64,000 nt of DNA from Desulfocucumis sp964643075 (lineage in GTDB: Bacteria > Bacillota > Desulfotomaculia > Desulfotomaculales > Desulfocucumaceae). The translations under genes and the position numbers were made by a program. Of this stretch, positions 15,289 to 23,723 are shown piece after piece. Positions within the stretch are counted from its first letter, which is position 1. The number at the start of each line of letters is the position of its first letter. The stretch is from assembly GCA_964643075.1 (NCBI GenBank), contig CAZXQO010000006.1, positions 71,890 to 135,889 on the forward strand, given 5' to 3'. The notes under the pieces are model-generated. The model was not told where the DNA came from. It did not search any database and was given only the letters and a program-made list of their open reading frames with translations.

Positions 15289-17322
15289 TTACAGCTTCAT
15301 TTCGTCTTCGGTAAGAGGTTCCCAGGGATCGGCGGTTTTCATCGGCGGCAGATCTGCCAGACCCGGGAATGGACCATTTGCTTTGCCCCAGATGGCCCGG
15401 CGTGCTTTCTTACCACGCTGCGGCACATCTACCCACGGAATATGACAATACATCAGGCAGTATACCGGTGAGGTAACAGCTTTGTTAACAAGATGAGTAT
15501 CCATCATGCAATTCAACACGGCTGGCTTGCCGCTTTCTGCCTGTTTAAAGCAACGGTCCAAAGCCGCCAGGAAGTTCTCATGCTTATCAACCATTTCACC
15601 ATAGCAGCCCAGTTCCTCAGCAATCTTGTCCCATCTTACTGCCGGCTTGCGCTCCTGTCCCTTCTGAATCGATCCTTGCCATTCAGTGCCCATGCGGTCC
15701 TGCTCGCCAAGAGCATCCCAGTTCGGACCGTACCATGGATATTTCATGCCGGGCATCCAGCCGTTATTCTCTGTCACGAGATAAACGATGGGTAGATTAT
15801 AGCGAGATGCTGTTTCAATTTCTATGCCCGCGTTGCCCATGCCTGAGTCACCCATCAGGGCAAGAACGGGGGTTTTATCACCCATTTCCAACTGCGCCAG
15901 GGCAGTGCCAATAGCCATGGCAACCCCGTGGCCGACCCCGGCCTGCTCGGAAGAGCTCAGGATCTGGGAGGGGCGTGTAGCTACAAGATAAGGCATTACA
16001 TAATCCGACATGGTATAGCCGTCAATCATAATGCGAACTTTGCTTTCGTACTTTTCTTCCAGATAATCGGCTATGGCCTGGGAGAGATATCCATGATGCA
16101 TAACATTTTCCGTTTTATATTTCGGATGCTCAAAGCCGTAATACATAGACTTGTCCCTGCGCCGCTTCTCCGCTTCCTTTTTGCCCTGCTGGATCTTGCT
16201 GATCCACGCGTCCCTGCCTGTCGGCGGCTGCAGGTTGTTGGCCTTAATATAGTCTATCATTTGCTGGGCAACTAACTTCGGGCTGCCCACTATGGCAGTG
16301 CTGGTGGGAATATAGGTCCAGATCTGACTCGTGGTCTCGTTAATCTGTATCGACTCCGGCCAACCTACACCGAAACCGTCAAAGAACCCAACCTTGACTC
16401 CAACGGGAACCATCACATCAATTTCATTGCGGAACGGTGGGAGGCCACGGTAATAATATTCATGTTTTTCTGAAACAACGGCACGGCCGATACGCCTGGT
16501 GGTAAAAGGTATTTTGGCCAGGGTAACTAGTTCGGTCAATTCCTTGGACGCATCGGCCCAAGTGGCTCCATCACCAAAAATCATGAACGGTTTATCTACC
16601 TCGTAAAGCCGTTTGACCGCTTTCGCTATATCCTCGGGAGCACCTGCACTGGCCAAAGGCTTGACAGTATCTTTACCGCGCCATTCGGGTATCCAGCTGA
16701 CATGATCGCCCCAGAGGCCAAACCACACGTCATTCTTCGCGTTATCATTGGTAAAGAGGCAGCTGACACCCATTTCCATAACTACCGGGCCCTTGGGTGC
16801 AGACTGGCAATCTTTAAATGCACGGGTGAAGAATTGTCTGATGGTGTAAGGATATGTTATACGCTGGGCCCACTTGGATATGCTGCCCATCAGCTCTGTA
16901 GCATAGCTTTCCTGAATGGTGTTGTACAGCTTATCATGTTCAATTTCATGGCCGCCGCACAAGAATATCATCGGTGAATTACTAAGGTTTGCCTGCTGTA
17001 CGGCGCTAACCGCGTTACCAACACCGGGTCCCACAGTCGCGTAACAAATAGCAGGCTTTAAGGTAATCTGCGCATAAGCTTCACCGGCATAGACAGCATT
17101 TTGCTCATGCAGGAAAGTTATGGTTTTTATTCCAATACGACTGATAGCGTCAATAAAGTGCCAGATATGGCCACCCGGTACTCCAAAAGCTATTGTTACG
17201 TCGTGCTCTTTCAGTGTCTTTGCAACCCACACGCCAGTGTTCGGGTATAATTCCCTGGTTCCTAGTTTATAGTCAAGATTCTTTTGAGCTTCCTCATCAA
17301 ATTCAATGCCTATTTTTGCCAC
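15289..17322 (-). CDS. Thiamine-diphosphate-dependent enzyme (2-hydroxyacyl-CoA lyase / acetolactate synthase superfamily)
   Basis: A 677-residue ThDP enzyme of the POX/ALS/oxalyl-CoA decarboxylase superfamily. The N-domain has the activating Glu in FLHEQNAVYAGEAYA (about 72-86) and VGPGVGNAVSAVQQA (about 105). The C-domain has the Mg/ThDP motif GDSGMGNAGIE...NN (about 487-515). It is about 100 residues longer than typical members, with a C-terminal extension after about 615 (Cys/Trp-rich, then PFPGLADLPPM). A homologous class of ThDP enzyme is proposed to formylate acetone to 2-hydroxyisobutyryl-CoA in sulfate reducers. Neighbouring CoA-ester genes favour such a role, but a decarboxylase or ligase for another 2-oxo/2-hydroxyacyl compound is possible. 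GTG start with GGAGG 12 bases upstream. Confidence 0.85.
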   Translation of the reverse strand: MAKIGIEFDEEAQKNLDYKLGTRELYPNTGVWVAKTLKEHDVTIAFGVPGGHIWHFIDAISRIGIKTITFLHEQNAVYAGEAYAQITLKPAICYATVGPGVGNAVSAVQQANLSNSPMIFLCGGHEIEHDKLYNTIQESYATELMGSISKWAQRITYPYTIRQFFTRAFKDCQSAPKGPVVMEMGVSCLFTNDNAKNDVWFGLWGDHVSWIPEWRGKDTVKPLASAGAPEDIAKAVKRLYEVDKPFMIFGDGATWADASKELTELVTLAKIPFTTRRIGRAVVSEKHEYYYRGLPPFRNEIDVMVPVGVKVGFFDGFGVGWPESIQINETTSQIWTYIPTSTAIVGSPKLVAQQMIDYIKANNLQPPTGRDAWISKIQQGKKEAEKRRRDKSMYYGFEHPKYKTENVMHHGYLSQAIADYLEEKYESKVRIMIDGYTMSDYVMPYLVATRPSQILSSSEQAGVGHGVAMAIGTALAQLEMGDKTPVLALMGDSGMGNAGIEIETASRYNLPIVYLVTENNGWMPGMKYPWYGPNWDALGEQDRMGTEWQGSIQKGQERKPAVRWDKIAEELGCYGEMVDKHENFLAALDRCFKQAESGKPAVLNCMMDTHLVNKAVTSPVYCLMYCHIPWVDVPQRGKKARRAIWGKANGPFPGLADLPPMKTADPWEPLTEDEMKL

Positions 17323-17566
17323 TGTTGAAAATTACCTCCTTTATAATTTGGAGTAGACAGATCTCTTCACTTCATTTGCATACATAGCCCTGCTTATCAA
17401 TAAGAGCTCTTATATACCCTGAAGCAGCAGATACCCAAACCGCAATAACCAAATCCATGCGCCTCATTATATTTTTATTAATTCCCCACTTAATAGATTT
17501 TAATTTCGATAAATTATAAAAATTCTGTTAATTTTAATTATTATAAATTATCGTAATCAGTCAAGT

Positions 17567-17657
17567 GTTCCGTCAAGGTAAATTTTAAACACAGCATATA
17601 GCGAATCCAATAGCTGTAAACACAATATGCTACTATAAAAAATGACTTTGACGGAAC
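17567..17657. repeat. Ten-base inverted repeat flanking an AT-rich spacer
   Basis: GTTCCGTCAA (17567-17576) and TTGACGGAAC (17648-17657) are perfect inverted copies 71 bases apart, in the 430-base gap upstream of the ThDP enzyme. Nested inside are AGCATAT and ATATGCT. It could be a pair of regulator sites or the ends of a small non-autonomous element. The rest of the gap 17323-17754 is AT-rich and contains no gene that I can see. Confidence 0.5.
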
Positions 17658-17754
17658 CGTGACAATCAGAAAGAATCTTTACTGATACTCGAATTAAAAT
17701 ATAATGAGGCTAAAAAACCCTCCTTTCTTTATAAACTAATTAAGTATATAAAAG

Positions 17755-18795
17755 TTAGCGGTTCGGGTGATTCCAGGGCTGAGCTATATATGGCGGCATA
17801 TTTGTACCCCAGTCCACTCTACCCTTGGGTATTCTCCCTGTCTTGGTAGTATATGGACGCAAATCACGCTCTAAAACATGTTCCAGTATCCGTCCTAATT
17901 CCAGGACCCTATCAACATCTACGCCGGTGTCAACACCCATTTCGTCAAACATGACTACTAAGTCCTCGGTTGAGCCGTTGCCAGTTATATCACTGGGAGT
18001 ATACAGCCAGCCCGTACCGATTCCGGGAACACCGTCTACAATATATGATGGCTGACCTCCCAGTTGGCCTAGTGAAGCCTCAAATACAGTAACGCCAGCC
18101 ATTAAAGCAGCAAAGTAATTAGTCAATCCCATGCCTCTGGAGTCATGGAAGTGAGCGCGGTGCACATCATCATTAGGAAACTTTTCCCTTAACCTGGTGA
18201 AAAATTCATAAACCCTGTCAGGTGCGGCCTCTCCTGTTGTGTCACAAGGAGAAGCACAACTGCAGCCCATTTCCAATCCTTTTTCTATTAACTCAAAGGT
18301 TTTTTCCAGTGGCACGGGTCCCGTTATGGGACAGCCAAATACACAGGCAATAGCCATATCAAGTTTTATTCCGACACTATTGCACATTTTTGCCCAGTTA
18401 GGTATTTGCTCAAAAAACTTTTCCACTGGCCTGTTGGCATTACGCATACAGTGGGCATCGGTGGTGGAAATTGTAAATGCCAGTATATCCGGACCATAGC
18501 CTGCTTCTTTTGCTGCAACAGCCCTCTCCACAGCTTTATCAGTCATACCGTAGCATTTGTATTCCACACCAGGATTACGCTTAATTCTTTTTAGCACCTC
18601 TTCTGCGTCCTTAGCCTGCGGCAGATACCTGGGATGGCTGAAATTAGTTACTTCTACTGTTTTATAACCCGCTTCCGAGCAAGCATCAATAAAAAATACT
18701 TTGGTATCAGTAGGAACAAAATGCCTTTCATGCTGAAACCCATCCCTTGCCAGCAACTCTGTCATACTAACTTTTTTCGGAAAATCCAATTTCAT
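17755..18795 (-). CDS. HMG-CoA-lyase-like DRE-TIM metalloaldolase
   Basis: A 346-residue DRE-TIM barrel related to 3-hydroxy-3-methylglutaryl-CoA lyase. The metal and base residues are conserved: R17-D18 in LLARDGFQ, H215-x-H217 in AHFHDS, and N273 in ITGNGSTEDL. The lyase signature GLGGCP, with its catalytic Cys, reads GQLGGQPS here, so the Cys is Gln248. It is followed by an insertion of about 18 residues (about 251-268). It probably cleaves or forms a C-C bond next to a tertiary or secondary alcohol in a CoA-ester, but the substrate is open. AAGGGGG precedes the ATG, and a strong sigma-54 promoter lies 83 bases upstream. Confidence 0.85.
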   Translation of the reverse strand: MKLDFPKKVSMTELLARDGFQHERHFVPTDTKVFFIDACSEAGYKTVEVTNFSHPRYLPQAKDAEEVLKRIKRNPGVEYKCYGMTDKAVERAVAAKEAGYGPDILAFTISTTDAHCMRNANRPVEKFFEQIPNWAKMCNSVGIKLDMAIACVFGCPITGPVPLEKTFELIEKGLEMGCSCASPCDTTGEAAPDRVYEFFTRLREKFPNDDVHRAHFHDSRGMGLTNYFAALMAGVTVFEASLGQLGGQPSYIVDGVPGIGTGWLYTPSDITGNGSTEDLVVMFDEMGVDTGVDVDRVLELGRILEHVLERDLRPYTTKTGRIPKGRVDWGTNMPPYIAQPWNHPNR

Positions 18796-18819
18796 ACTGC
18801 TTCCCCCTTTTGTCTTATA

Positions 18820-18835
18820 TAATTGGCGCCAATTA
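18820..18835. promoter_or_regulatory. Perfect 16-base palindrome in the leader of the aldolase gene
   Basis: TAATTGGCGCCAATTA is a perfect dyad, located between the sigma-54 element and the aldolase start. It may be a protein-binding operator or form a small hairpin in the 5' leader. Nothing else supports a particular factor. Confidence 0.45.
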
Positions 18836-18877
18836 ATACTCAGCCCAATTTTTTAAATTTTCTTACTATTTAGTTAT

Positions 18878-18895
18878 AGCACGAATTGTGCCAAT
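18878..18895 (-). promoter_or_regulatory. Sigma-54 promoter of the aldolase gene
   Basis: Read on the minus strand: TTGGCAC-AATTC-GTGCT. The -24 box is a perfect TTGGCAC; GG and GC are spaced by exactly 10 bases; the -12 box deviates in one base (GTGCT against TTGCT/A). With the sigma-54 activator gene at 31867 this points to enhancer-dependent control of the catabolic island. Confidence 0.65.
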
Positions 18896-19065
18896 AAAAA
18901 AAACCTCATTTTAACGACTTTTTTTCATGTGTAACAAAATTAAGAAACATAATTAATTATTTTTTGAATGCTCTGATAACAATGAAAAAACTTTTTCCGT
19001 TAAGCTCTGCATTTGACTGTTTATCCTCACTATGTAGCCACTGGCAGAATGATACGTAACGTTTT

Positions 19066-20244
19066 TTAACAGTGTTTCATACTGGAAAGATGCTCTTTAA
19101 GCGCTTTATAGCAGTCTCCAGAAGAAGGCGGGCAACCCTTTATTTTTATTGCTTGCTCAATATGTTTATTTGCGCCAATAGCGCATTTCCCGAAAAGTAA
19201 AACCCGGTTTGAACTGGCTGAGGCCTTTACTTCCCCGGATACACACATTTCTACATTATCAAATGATTGTCCAGGGCACTCTCTAAAAAATGTGTGCAGA
19301 GCCAGGACAATACCAAAAGCGCAGCCAGAACATAAAGACAGTCCCGGAGCAGGCATGGATACACCTTTAATAGCGTACAAATCTAATACTCTTTCTGGCC
19401 AGTGGTCTTCCCAATCTGCATTAATTTTGAGCTTTTCAACTGGTTCACCAATTATCTTTACTGATTCCATGCTTAAAGGCTCGCCGGTTATGGCGGCATA
19501 CTCAGAAAGATGTTTTACAGCCGCCGGGTCTTGTCCTAAAATGTTTGTTCCGGCCATATCCACCGCCAACATGTTTGTCCCGGCCAGGATAACACCTATT
19601 TCCTGCCATTCAGTACTTACAGGTCCCTTATTAACAGTATAGATTCCATCAACAACATTTAGCTGAGGCTTGATATAAGATCCTAATAAAGCAATGCTTT
19701 TTTCCAGGCCTGCTGCATGAAAACTTTTTTTACTTTTATAGCTTAATACGCCCTTAAGATTTTTCATGCTCAGACTAACCCTGGTTTGGTGATGTGTTTT
19801 CAATACCGGTACATTAATAATAAAATCCGAGTCCTGAACAATGGATGATATTTCTACTTTATTTTCTCCAAGCTGCACCTCATCAAAGGGATGTTTGTAA
19901 AAATCAATTAACTTAACATCATAGCGCCTGGCAAGCTCTGTTATACCGGCGGCCTCAAAAGCTGTTTCAGTATTTATGCCTAAATCCGGTAGAAGAACAG
20001 AACCCTCCCCTATTGAAATGTCTGTACATCCAAATTCCCTGACGAATTGAATTATTTCTTCAAGAACTGTAGTAGTCGTCAATACTCCTTTAATGAAATT
20101 TCTATATATTTTGCCTCCGACTACAACGTTGGGTTTGATTAAAACCTTATGGTCGGATTTCAGTTCTTTAGCACCATTACACATTGAAATTGCTTGTGCA
20201 ACGCTTTTTGCCCCGGGTAAATATTTTACAATTGCAATCGCCAC
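19066..20244 (-). CDS. DUF362 family protein
   Basis: A 392-residue DUF362 protein. The N-terminal half has the typical KVLIKPNVV motif (about 33-41), IGEGS, and NVPVLKTHHQT (about 150) with KNLKG. The C-terminal half has a Cys-rich segment (CSGC, REC, EMC, GKC, GCPPSSGDC at about 305-380), which may bind metal or a cluster. The family's biochemical role is unknown; many members are fused to ferredoxins. The GTG start follows GGGAGGTTGG. It lies between the aldolase and the activator/dehydratase genes, so a redox or assembly role for that enzyme is a reasonable guess. Confidence 0.82.
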   Translation of the reverse strand: MAIAIVKYLPGAKSVAQAISMCNGAKELKSDHKVLIKPNVVVGGKIYRNFIKGVLTTTTVLEEIIQFVREFGCTDISIGEGSVLLPDLGINTETAFEAAGITELARRYDVKLIDFYKHPFDEVQLGENKVEISSIVQDSDFIINVPVLKTHHQTRVSLSMKNLKGVLSYKSKKSFHAAGLEKSIALLGSYIKPQLNVVDGIYTVNKGPVSTEWQEIGVILAGTNMLAVDMAGTNILGQDPAAVKHLSEYAAITGEPLSMESVKIIGEPVEKLKINADWEDHWPERVLDLYAIKGVSMPAPGLSLCSGCAFGIVLALHTFFRECPGQSFDNVEMCVSGEVKASASSNRVLLFGKCAIGANKHIEQAIKIKGCPPSSGDCYKALKEHLSSMKHC

Positions 20245-20807
20245 TATACCAACCTCCCAACCCCCCCTTTAATATTTGAAAAGGGTTTTCCGTGAGTAGT
20301 TCTTGTCCTTATGTTTTTGACAATAGCTGCATCAACCAGCAAACCTTCTTCAGCATTTTTGATCAAGTAGCAATTTACAGTTTAAACAGAGAAGAGTGGA
20401 ATGGTTAATTCAAACCGATATATATCCTTTGAAATCTCCTCTACATATCCCATTGTTTTTACCTTTCTGATTAAAAGGAAACATTAAAGCCAGTATAAAA
20501 CACTGTATATATTTTAAAAGGAACAGTTTTTCAGCCTTGTAATTATTATGTAACTTCACCTGAGTTCATTATTTCTGCCAGTGATTAGAGAATCACCAGC
20601 AGTAAAACACCGCCTGTTTTGCAGTATTATAACTTACCAGCACGGCCACGTCAAAGTAAAAAATATACCACTGGCCGTCTAATTTATAAAAATTGTCAGA
20701 CTTTTCTTGCAATATACTCTAAAATATTTTTTATGGACAGAAAAAAAATTGCAAAATCCATTAATAATTACAAAAATTCTAATAATAATTTTATTTACTG
20801 AATAATT
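20245..20807. other. Intergenic region without recognisable gene
   Basis: About 560 AT-rich bases between the DUF362 gene and the end of the activator gene. The only notable item is CCACGTCAAAGTAA at 20646-20659, identical to 27574-27587 beside the IS fragment. I see no credible coding frame, RNA gene or strong terminator. Confidence 0.6.
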
Positions 20808-21593
20808 TTATTCAAGTATTCCAGATTTCTCTACAGCTATCAATGCAGCACCTATAGCACCGCTAATCAAAGGCTCCTCCGGAACCAGGAGTTCTTTTTT
20901 AATAACTCTCTCAATTGTCTTGATAAGACCTATATCTTTAGCTCCTCCCCCTGTAATAGCACATATTTCTTCCATTTTAATTTTTTGTATCATACTATAA
21001 ATTTTAATAGCCATAGCCTGATGCAATCCTGCTATAATGTCTTCCTTACTAGCCCCTTCAGCTATTCTTGAAATGGCTTCCGTTTCAGCAAAGACAGAAC
21101 AACCGGTGCTGAATCTAACAGGATTACTTGACTTTACAGAAAGGGCTCCCATTTCTTCCAGGTTTATTCTTAAAACCTTGGCAATAATTTGCAGTATACG
21201 TCCGCTTCCGGCTGCGCACCTGTCATTAATCACACAATCCGCAACTCTTCCCTTGTCGGTTACTTTAATTACTCTTGTAGACTGGTCGCCCACTTCAATT
21301 GCAATATTGACGGAGGGAAAAAGAAATTTTATCCCCCGGCTCTGGCAGGAAACCTCACTGCTTTCAACATAAGAATAGGGAATAAAGGACGCGCCCAAAC
21401 CTGTTGCCCCTATTACTTTCAAGTCACTAAAGGTCAAATTTGCTTTTTCCAGCGCATTATTTAATACAGTCACGGCAGCATTTTGAAATTTACCGCTGCT
21501 AGGTAGAATACTGTAAGATATAATTTTTTCGCCCTCAATGATCACGGACTTTGACATAAACGAACCAATATCCAGACCTGCTTGGTAGACCAT
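20808..21593 (-). CDS. Activator ATPase of 2-hydroxyacyl-CoA dehydratase / benzoyl-CoA reductase family (second copy)
   Basis: A 261-residue ASKHA-type ATPase that hydrolyses ATP to push one electron at very low potential into the dehydratase/reductase. GLDIGSFMSKSVI (about 6-18) is the phosphate-binding loop. The bridging [4Fe-4S] cysteines are in RCAAGSGRIL (about 119) and STGCSVFAE (about 158). TGGGAKDIG (about 217-225) closes the nucleotide site. It follows its paralogue (21611-22477) by 17 bases. Compared with the other copy it has VGDQS instead of IGGQDS, and CQSRG instead of CHMRG, so the pair probably forms a heterodimer. Confidence 0.88.
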   Translation of the reverse strand: MVYQAGLDIGSFMSKSVIIEGEKIISYSILPSSGKFQNAAVTVLNNALEKANLTFSDLKVIGATGLGASFIPYSYVESSEVSCQSRGIKFLFPSVNIAIEVGDQSTRVIKVTDKGRVADCVINDRCAAGSGRILQIIAKVLRINLEEMGALSVKSSNPVRFSTGCSVFAETEAISRIAEGASKEDIIAGLHQAMAIKIYSMIQKIKMEEICAITGGGAKDIGLIKTIERVIKKELLVPEEPLISGAIGAALIAVEKSGILE

Positions 21594-21610
21594 TTTTTAG
21601 CACCTCTCCG

Positions 21611-22477
21611 CTATGCTCCGGAATTACTTGTAATATCTTCTTTAAAGAAAGTCACCGCTTCAAGTTTTCTATTTTTTTTCATTTCAGTTAATTCTTGCCC
21701 GGATATTTTGCATGCTTTTTCCTGGGCTATGACAGCTGCACCCAGCGCACCTGTTAGCAAAGGCTCGTCAGCAACCAGCACAGGATAGCCTATCTTTTCT
21801 TCCAGCCATTTCCGCAAGCCTTGATTCTTAGCCCCTCCACCGGTAAGGACAACTTCTTTCTCAATTTTAATTTTTCCAACCATAGTATATATTCTGTTAG
21901 CAAAAGCTTTGTGAAGGCCGGCCAGTATATCTTCAATGGAACAACCTTCAGAAAGCCGCAACAATACTTCCTGTTCGGCAAATATCGTACAGGTTTTACT
22001 AACCTCTGCCGGTTTCTTTGAGCGGAGGGATATCTCACCAATATCCTTCAATGCCAATCCAAGTGTATCCGCGATTATTTCCAGAAACCTGCCGGTACCT
22101 GCCGCGCATTTGTCATTCATAATAAAATTTTTCATTCTTCCATTTTGTACCTTTATTCCCTTACTATCCTGCCCGCCTATATCAATTATTGTTTTTACAC
22201 CGGGGAAAATCGAGTCAACCCCGCGCATATGACAGGTAATCTCACTTATCTGGTCATCTGCAAAAGGAACATTTATTCTGCCGTATCCGGTAGCTATAAT
22301 ATAGTCAATTTCTTCAAAACCCAGGTTAACCTTTTGCAGCGTCTCCAGTACGGCTTCGTGGGCCATCCTGCGGTGCTCGGCCCCGGTCGGTCTGATTAAT
22401 GTTGATATAATCTCTTTTTCATCAGTCACAACTATTTTGGTAATAGTTGAACCGATATCTATACCTGCAAAAAACAA
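21611..22477 (-). CDS. Activator ATPase of 2-hydroxyacyl-CoA dehydratase / benzoyl-CoA reductase family (first copy)
   Basis: A 288-residue activator (HgdC/HadI/BzdP-Q type). GIDIGSTITKIVV (about 5-17), DIGGQDSKGIKV (about 98-109), KCAAGTGRFLE with the cluster Cys (about 123), SKTCTIFAEQE with the second Cys (about 160) and LTGGGAKNQGL (about 214) are canonical. A C-terminal tail of about 25 polar residues is extra. The TTG start follows AAAGGGTG. Two distinct activators of about 30 kDa next to two catalytic subunits is the arrangement of Azoarcus-type (Bzd) benzoyl-CoA reductase rather than of simple HadI-type dehydratases. Confidence 0.88.
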   Translation of the reverse strand: MFFAGIDIGSTITKIVVTDEKEIISTLIRPTGAEHRRMAHEAVLETLQKVNLGFEEIDYIIATGYGRINVPFADDQISEITCHMRGVDSIFPGVKTIIDIGGQDSKGIKVQNGRMKNFIMNDKCAAGTGRFLEIIADTLGLALKDIGEISLRSKKPAEVSKTCTIFAEQEVLLRLSEGCSIEDILAGLHKAFANRIYTMVGKIKIEKEVVLTGGGAKNQGLRKWLEEKIGYPVLVADEPLLTGALGAAVIAQEKACKISGQELTEMKKNRKLEAVTFFKEDITSNSGA

Positions 22478-22515
22478 TGTTATACACCCTTTACAAGGTT
22501 TATTAGTAGTAAAAT

Positions 22516-22545
22516 GAGTTAAGCATCCTGACAGATGCTTAACTC
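22516..22545. promoter_or_regulatory. Intercistronic hairpin between dehydratase and activator genes
   Basis: A perfect 12-base stem, GAGTTAAGCATC / GATGCTTAACTC, with a six-base loop and no T-run. It lies between the second dehydratase subunit and the first activator gene. It may be an RNA processing or stability element that sets subunit ratios, as catalysts are often needed in other amounts than activators. Confidence 0.5.
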
Positions 22546-22554
22546 ACCAACCAC

Positions 22555-23706
22555 TTAACCTATATTTTCGGCAAAAGCTTGAAACCTTGTCCGTAAAGGT
22601 TCTAAAGCGGTTGTTGAATAATCCTGCTCAATTACCAGTACAGGAATACCTACATCCTCAAAATAGTCCCTCACTTCAGGTATTTCGTAGCCGTGAATAT
22701 CACAGTTCCGGATGATATTAAAGTATACTCCGTTGACATTCCATTCTTTCGCCATTACTTTCAGGTATTTAAATCTATTGTCAAGGTCTTCACCGCGCGT
22801 TGCTTTTGTATCTCTGAAAGTCCTTGGACATACTATCTTGTCCAGATAGCGGACAGCCAGTCCCTCAAAAGGATCATCGGTTTCATCCACGTCAATCCAG
22901 AAGCTTCTGGTGCCTATGGCAGTATCGTCAATTACAATATTCAGACCGCAGTCTTCTATTAACCTGGTCAGGGCAATATTGTCAACTAACGACCCCCAGA
23001 TCAGTATCCTGCCTTTCTTTTTCGCGGGTCCCGCAGACCTGTTGCTGACTTCTGCAATAACCTCTTCCAGCAGGCTGTTGCCTTCCTCGGCAGGTATGCA
23101 CATTATGGCAACCATAACCTGCAGCATTTCGGAACCGGATACCAATGGAGGATCTTGCCTGTTTAGCTTATATAAACTGCGCACTAAAGATCTTTGCTTG
23201 TTATAAAGCTTGACAGCTTCTTTGAGCGCTTCCCGGCTAAAATTACAGTCGGCTGTTTTTTCCATCTCGTCTTTTAAGTAGACAAGCTGTCCTTTAAAGA
23301 ATTCAATTGCTGCGGCATGGTTGGTATGAGGGACATCCAGATAAAACGAGCAGGGGCTTTTAAAATACGACCTCCATATATAGCTCACTCTTTCTGCCCC
23401 GTCACAGGAATGCGACCCAATAAAGGCATCCAGGAAATCATATCTGCCTTTCACGGCAACATCCATTATACTCCGGTACATAGCACACATAACCGTGGGC
23501 AGATAAGTATCCGCTTCGGTAATTGGCTCATTCATGTCTCCAAAAATCCTAACCGGAACATAGCCCAGCGCAGTCATTATTTCCACGGGAGGATAGCAAC
23601 ACAAATAACCTGCTATTTTCTTGCCTTCCGCTTTTAATTCCCTGGCTCTTTTTAGCGGGTCAAGATAAATTTGCGCCGCCCTGGCCAGTCCTTTTAACTC
23701 ATTCAC
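22555..23706 (-). CDS. 2-hydroxyacyl-CoA dehydratase / benzoyl-CoA reductase family subunit (shorter, BcrC/BzdN/HgdB-like)
   Basis: A 383-residue subunit. I start it at GTG 23706, which has GGAGGGATATGC in front; an upstream ATG at 23730 overlaps the previous gene. Family features are GYLCCYPPVEIMTALGYVPVRI (about 32-53), SHSCDGAERV (about 98), a central SGSEMLQV, and the C-terminal NCDIHGYEIP (about 346) and VLVIEQDYST (about 370). Conserved Cys in LCCYPP, SHSCD and RNCD can ligate a [4Fe-4S] cluster. With the 23724 product it should form the catalytic heterodimer. The substrate could be a 2-hydroxyacyl-CoA or an aromatic/enoyl CoA-ester. Confidence 0.88.
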   Translation of the reverse strand: MNELKGLARAAQIYLDPLKRARELKAEGKKIAGYLCCYPPVEIMTALGYVPVRIFGDMNEPITEADTYLPTVMCAMYRSIMDVAVKGRYDFLDAFIGSHSCDGAERVSYIWRSYFKSPCSFYLDVPHTNHAAAIEFFKGQLVYLKDEMEKTADCNFSREALKEAVKLYNKQRSLVRSLYKLNRQDPPLVSGSEMLQVMVAIMCIPAEEGNSLLEEVIAEVSNRSAGPAKKKGRILIWGSLVDNIALTRLIEDCGLNIVIDDTAIGTRSFWIDVDETDDPFEGLAVRYLDKIVCPRTFRDTKATRGEDLDNRFKYLKVMAKEWNVNGVYFNIIRNCDIHGYEIPEVRDYFEDVGIPVLVIEQDYSTTALEPLRTRFQAFAENIG

Positions 23707-23723
23707 GCATATCCCTCCAGTTC

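Noticed and set aside
17387..17440. TGCATACATAGCC as a sigma-54 promoter of the ThDP-enzyme gene
   Set aside because: The spacing between the invariant dinucleotides is wrong by two bases.
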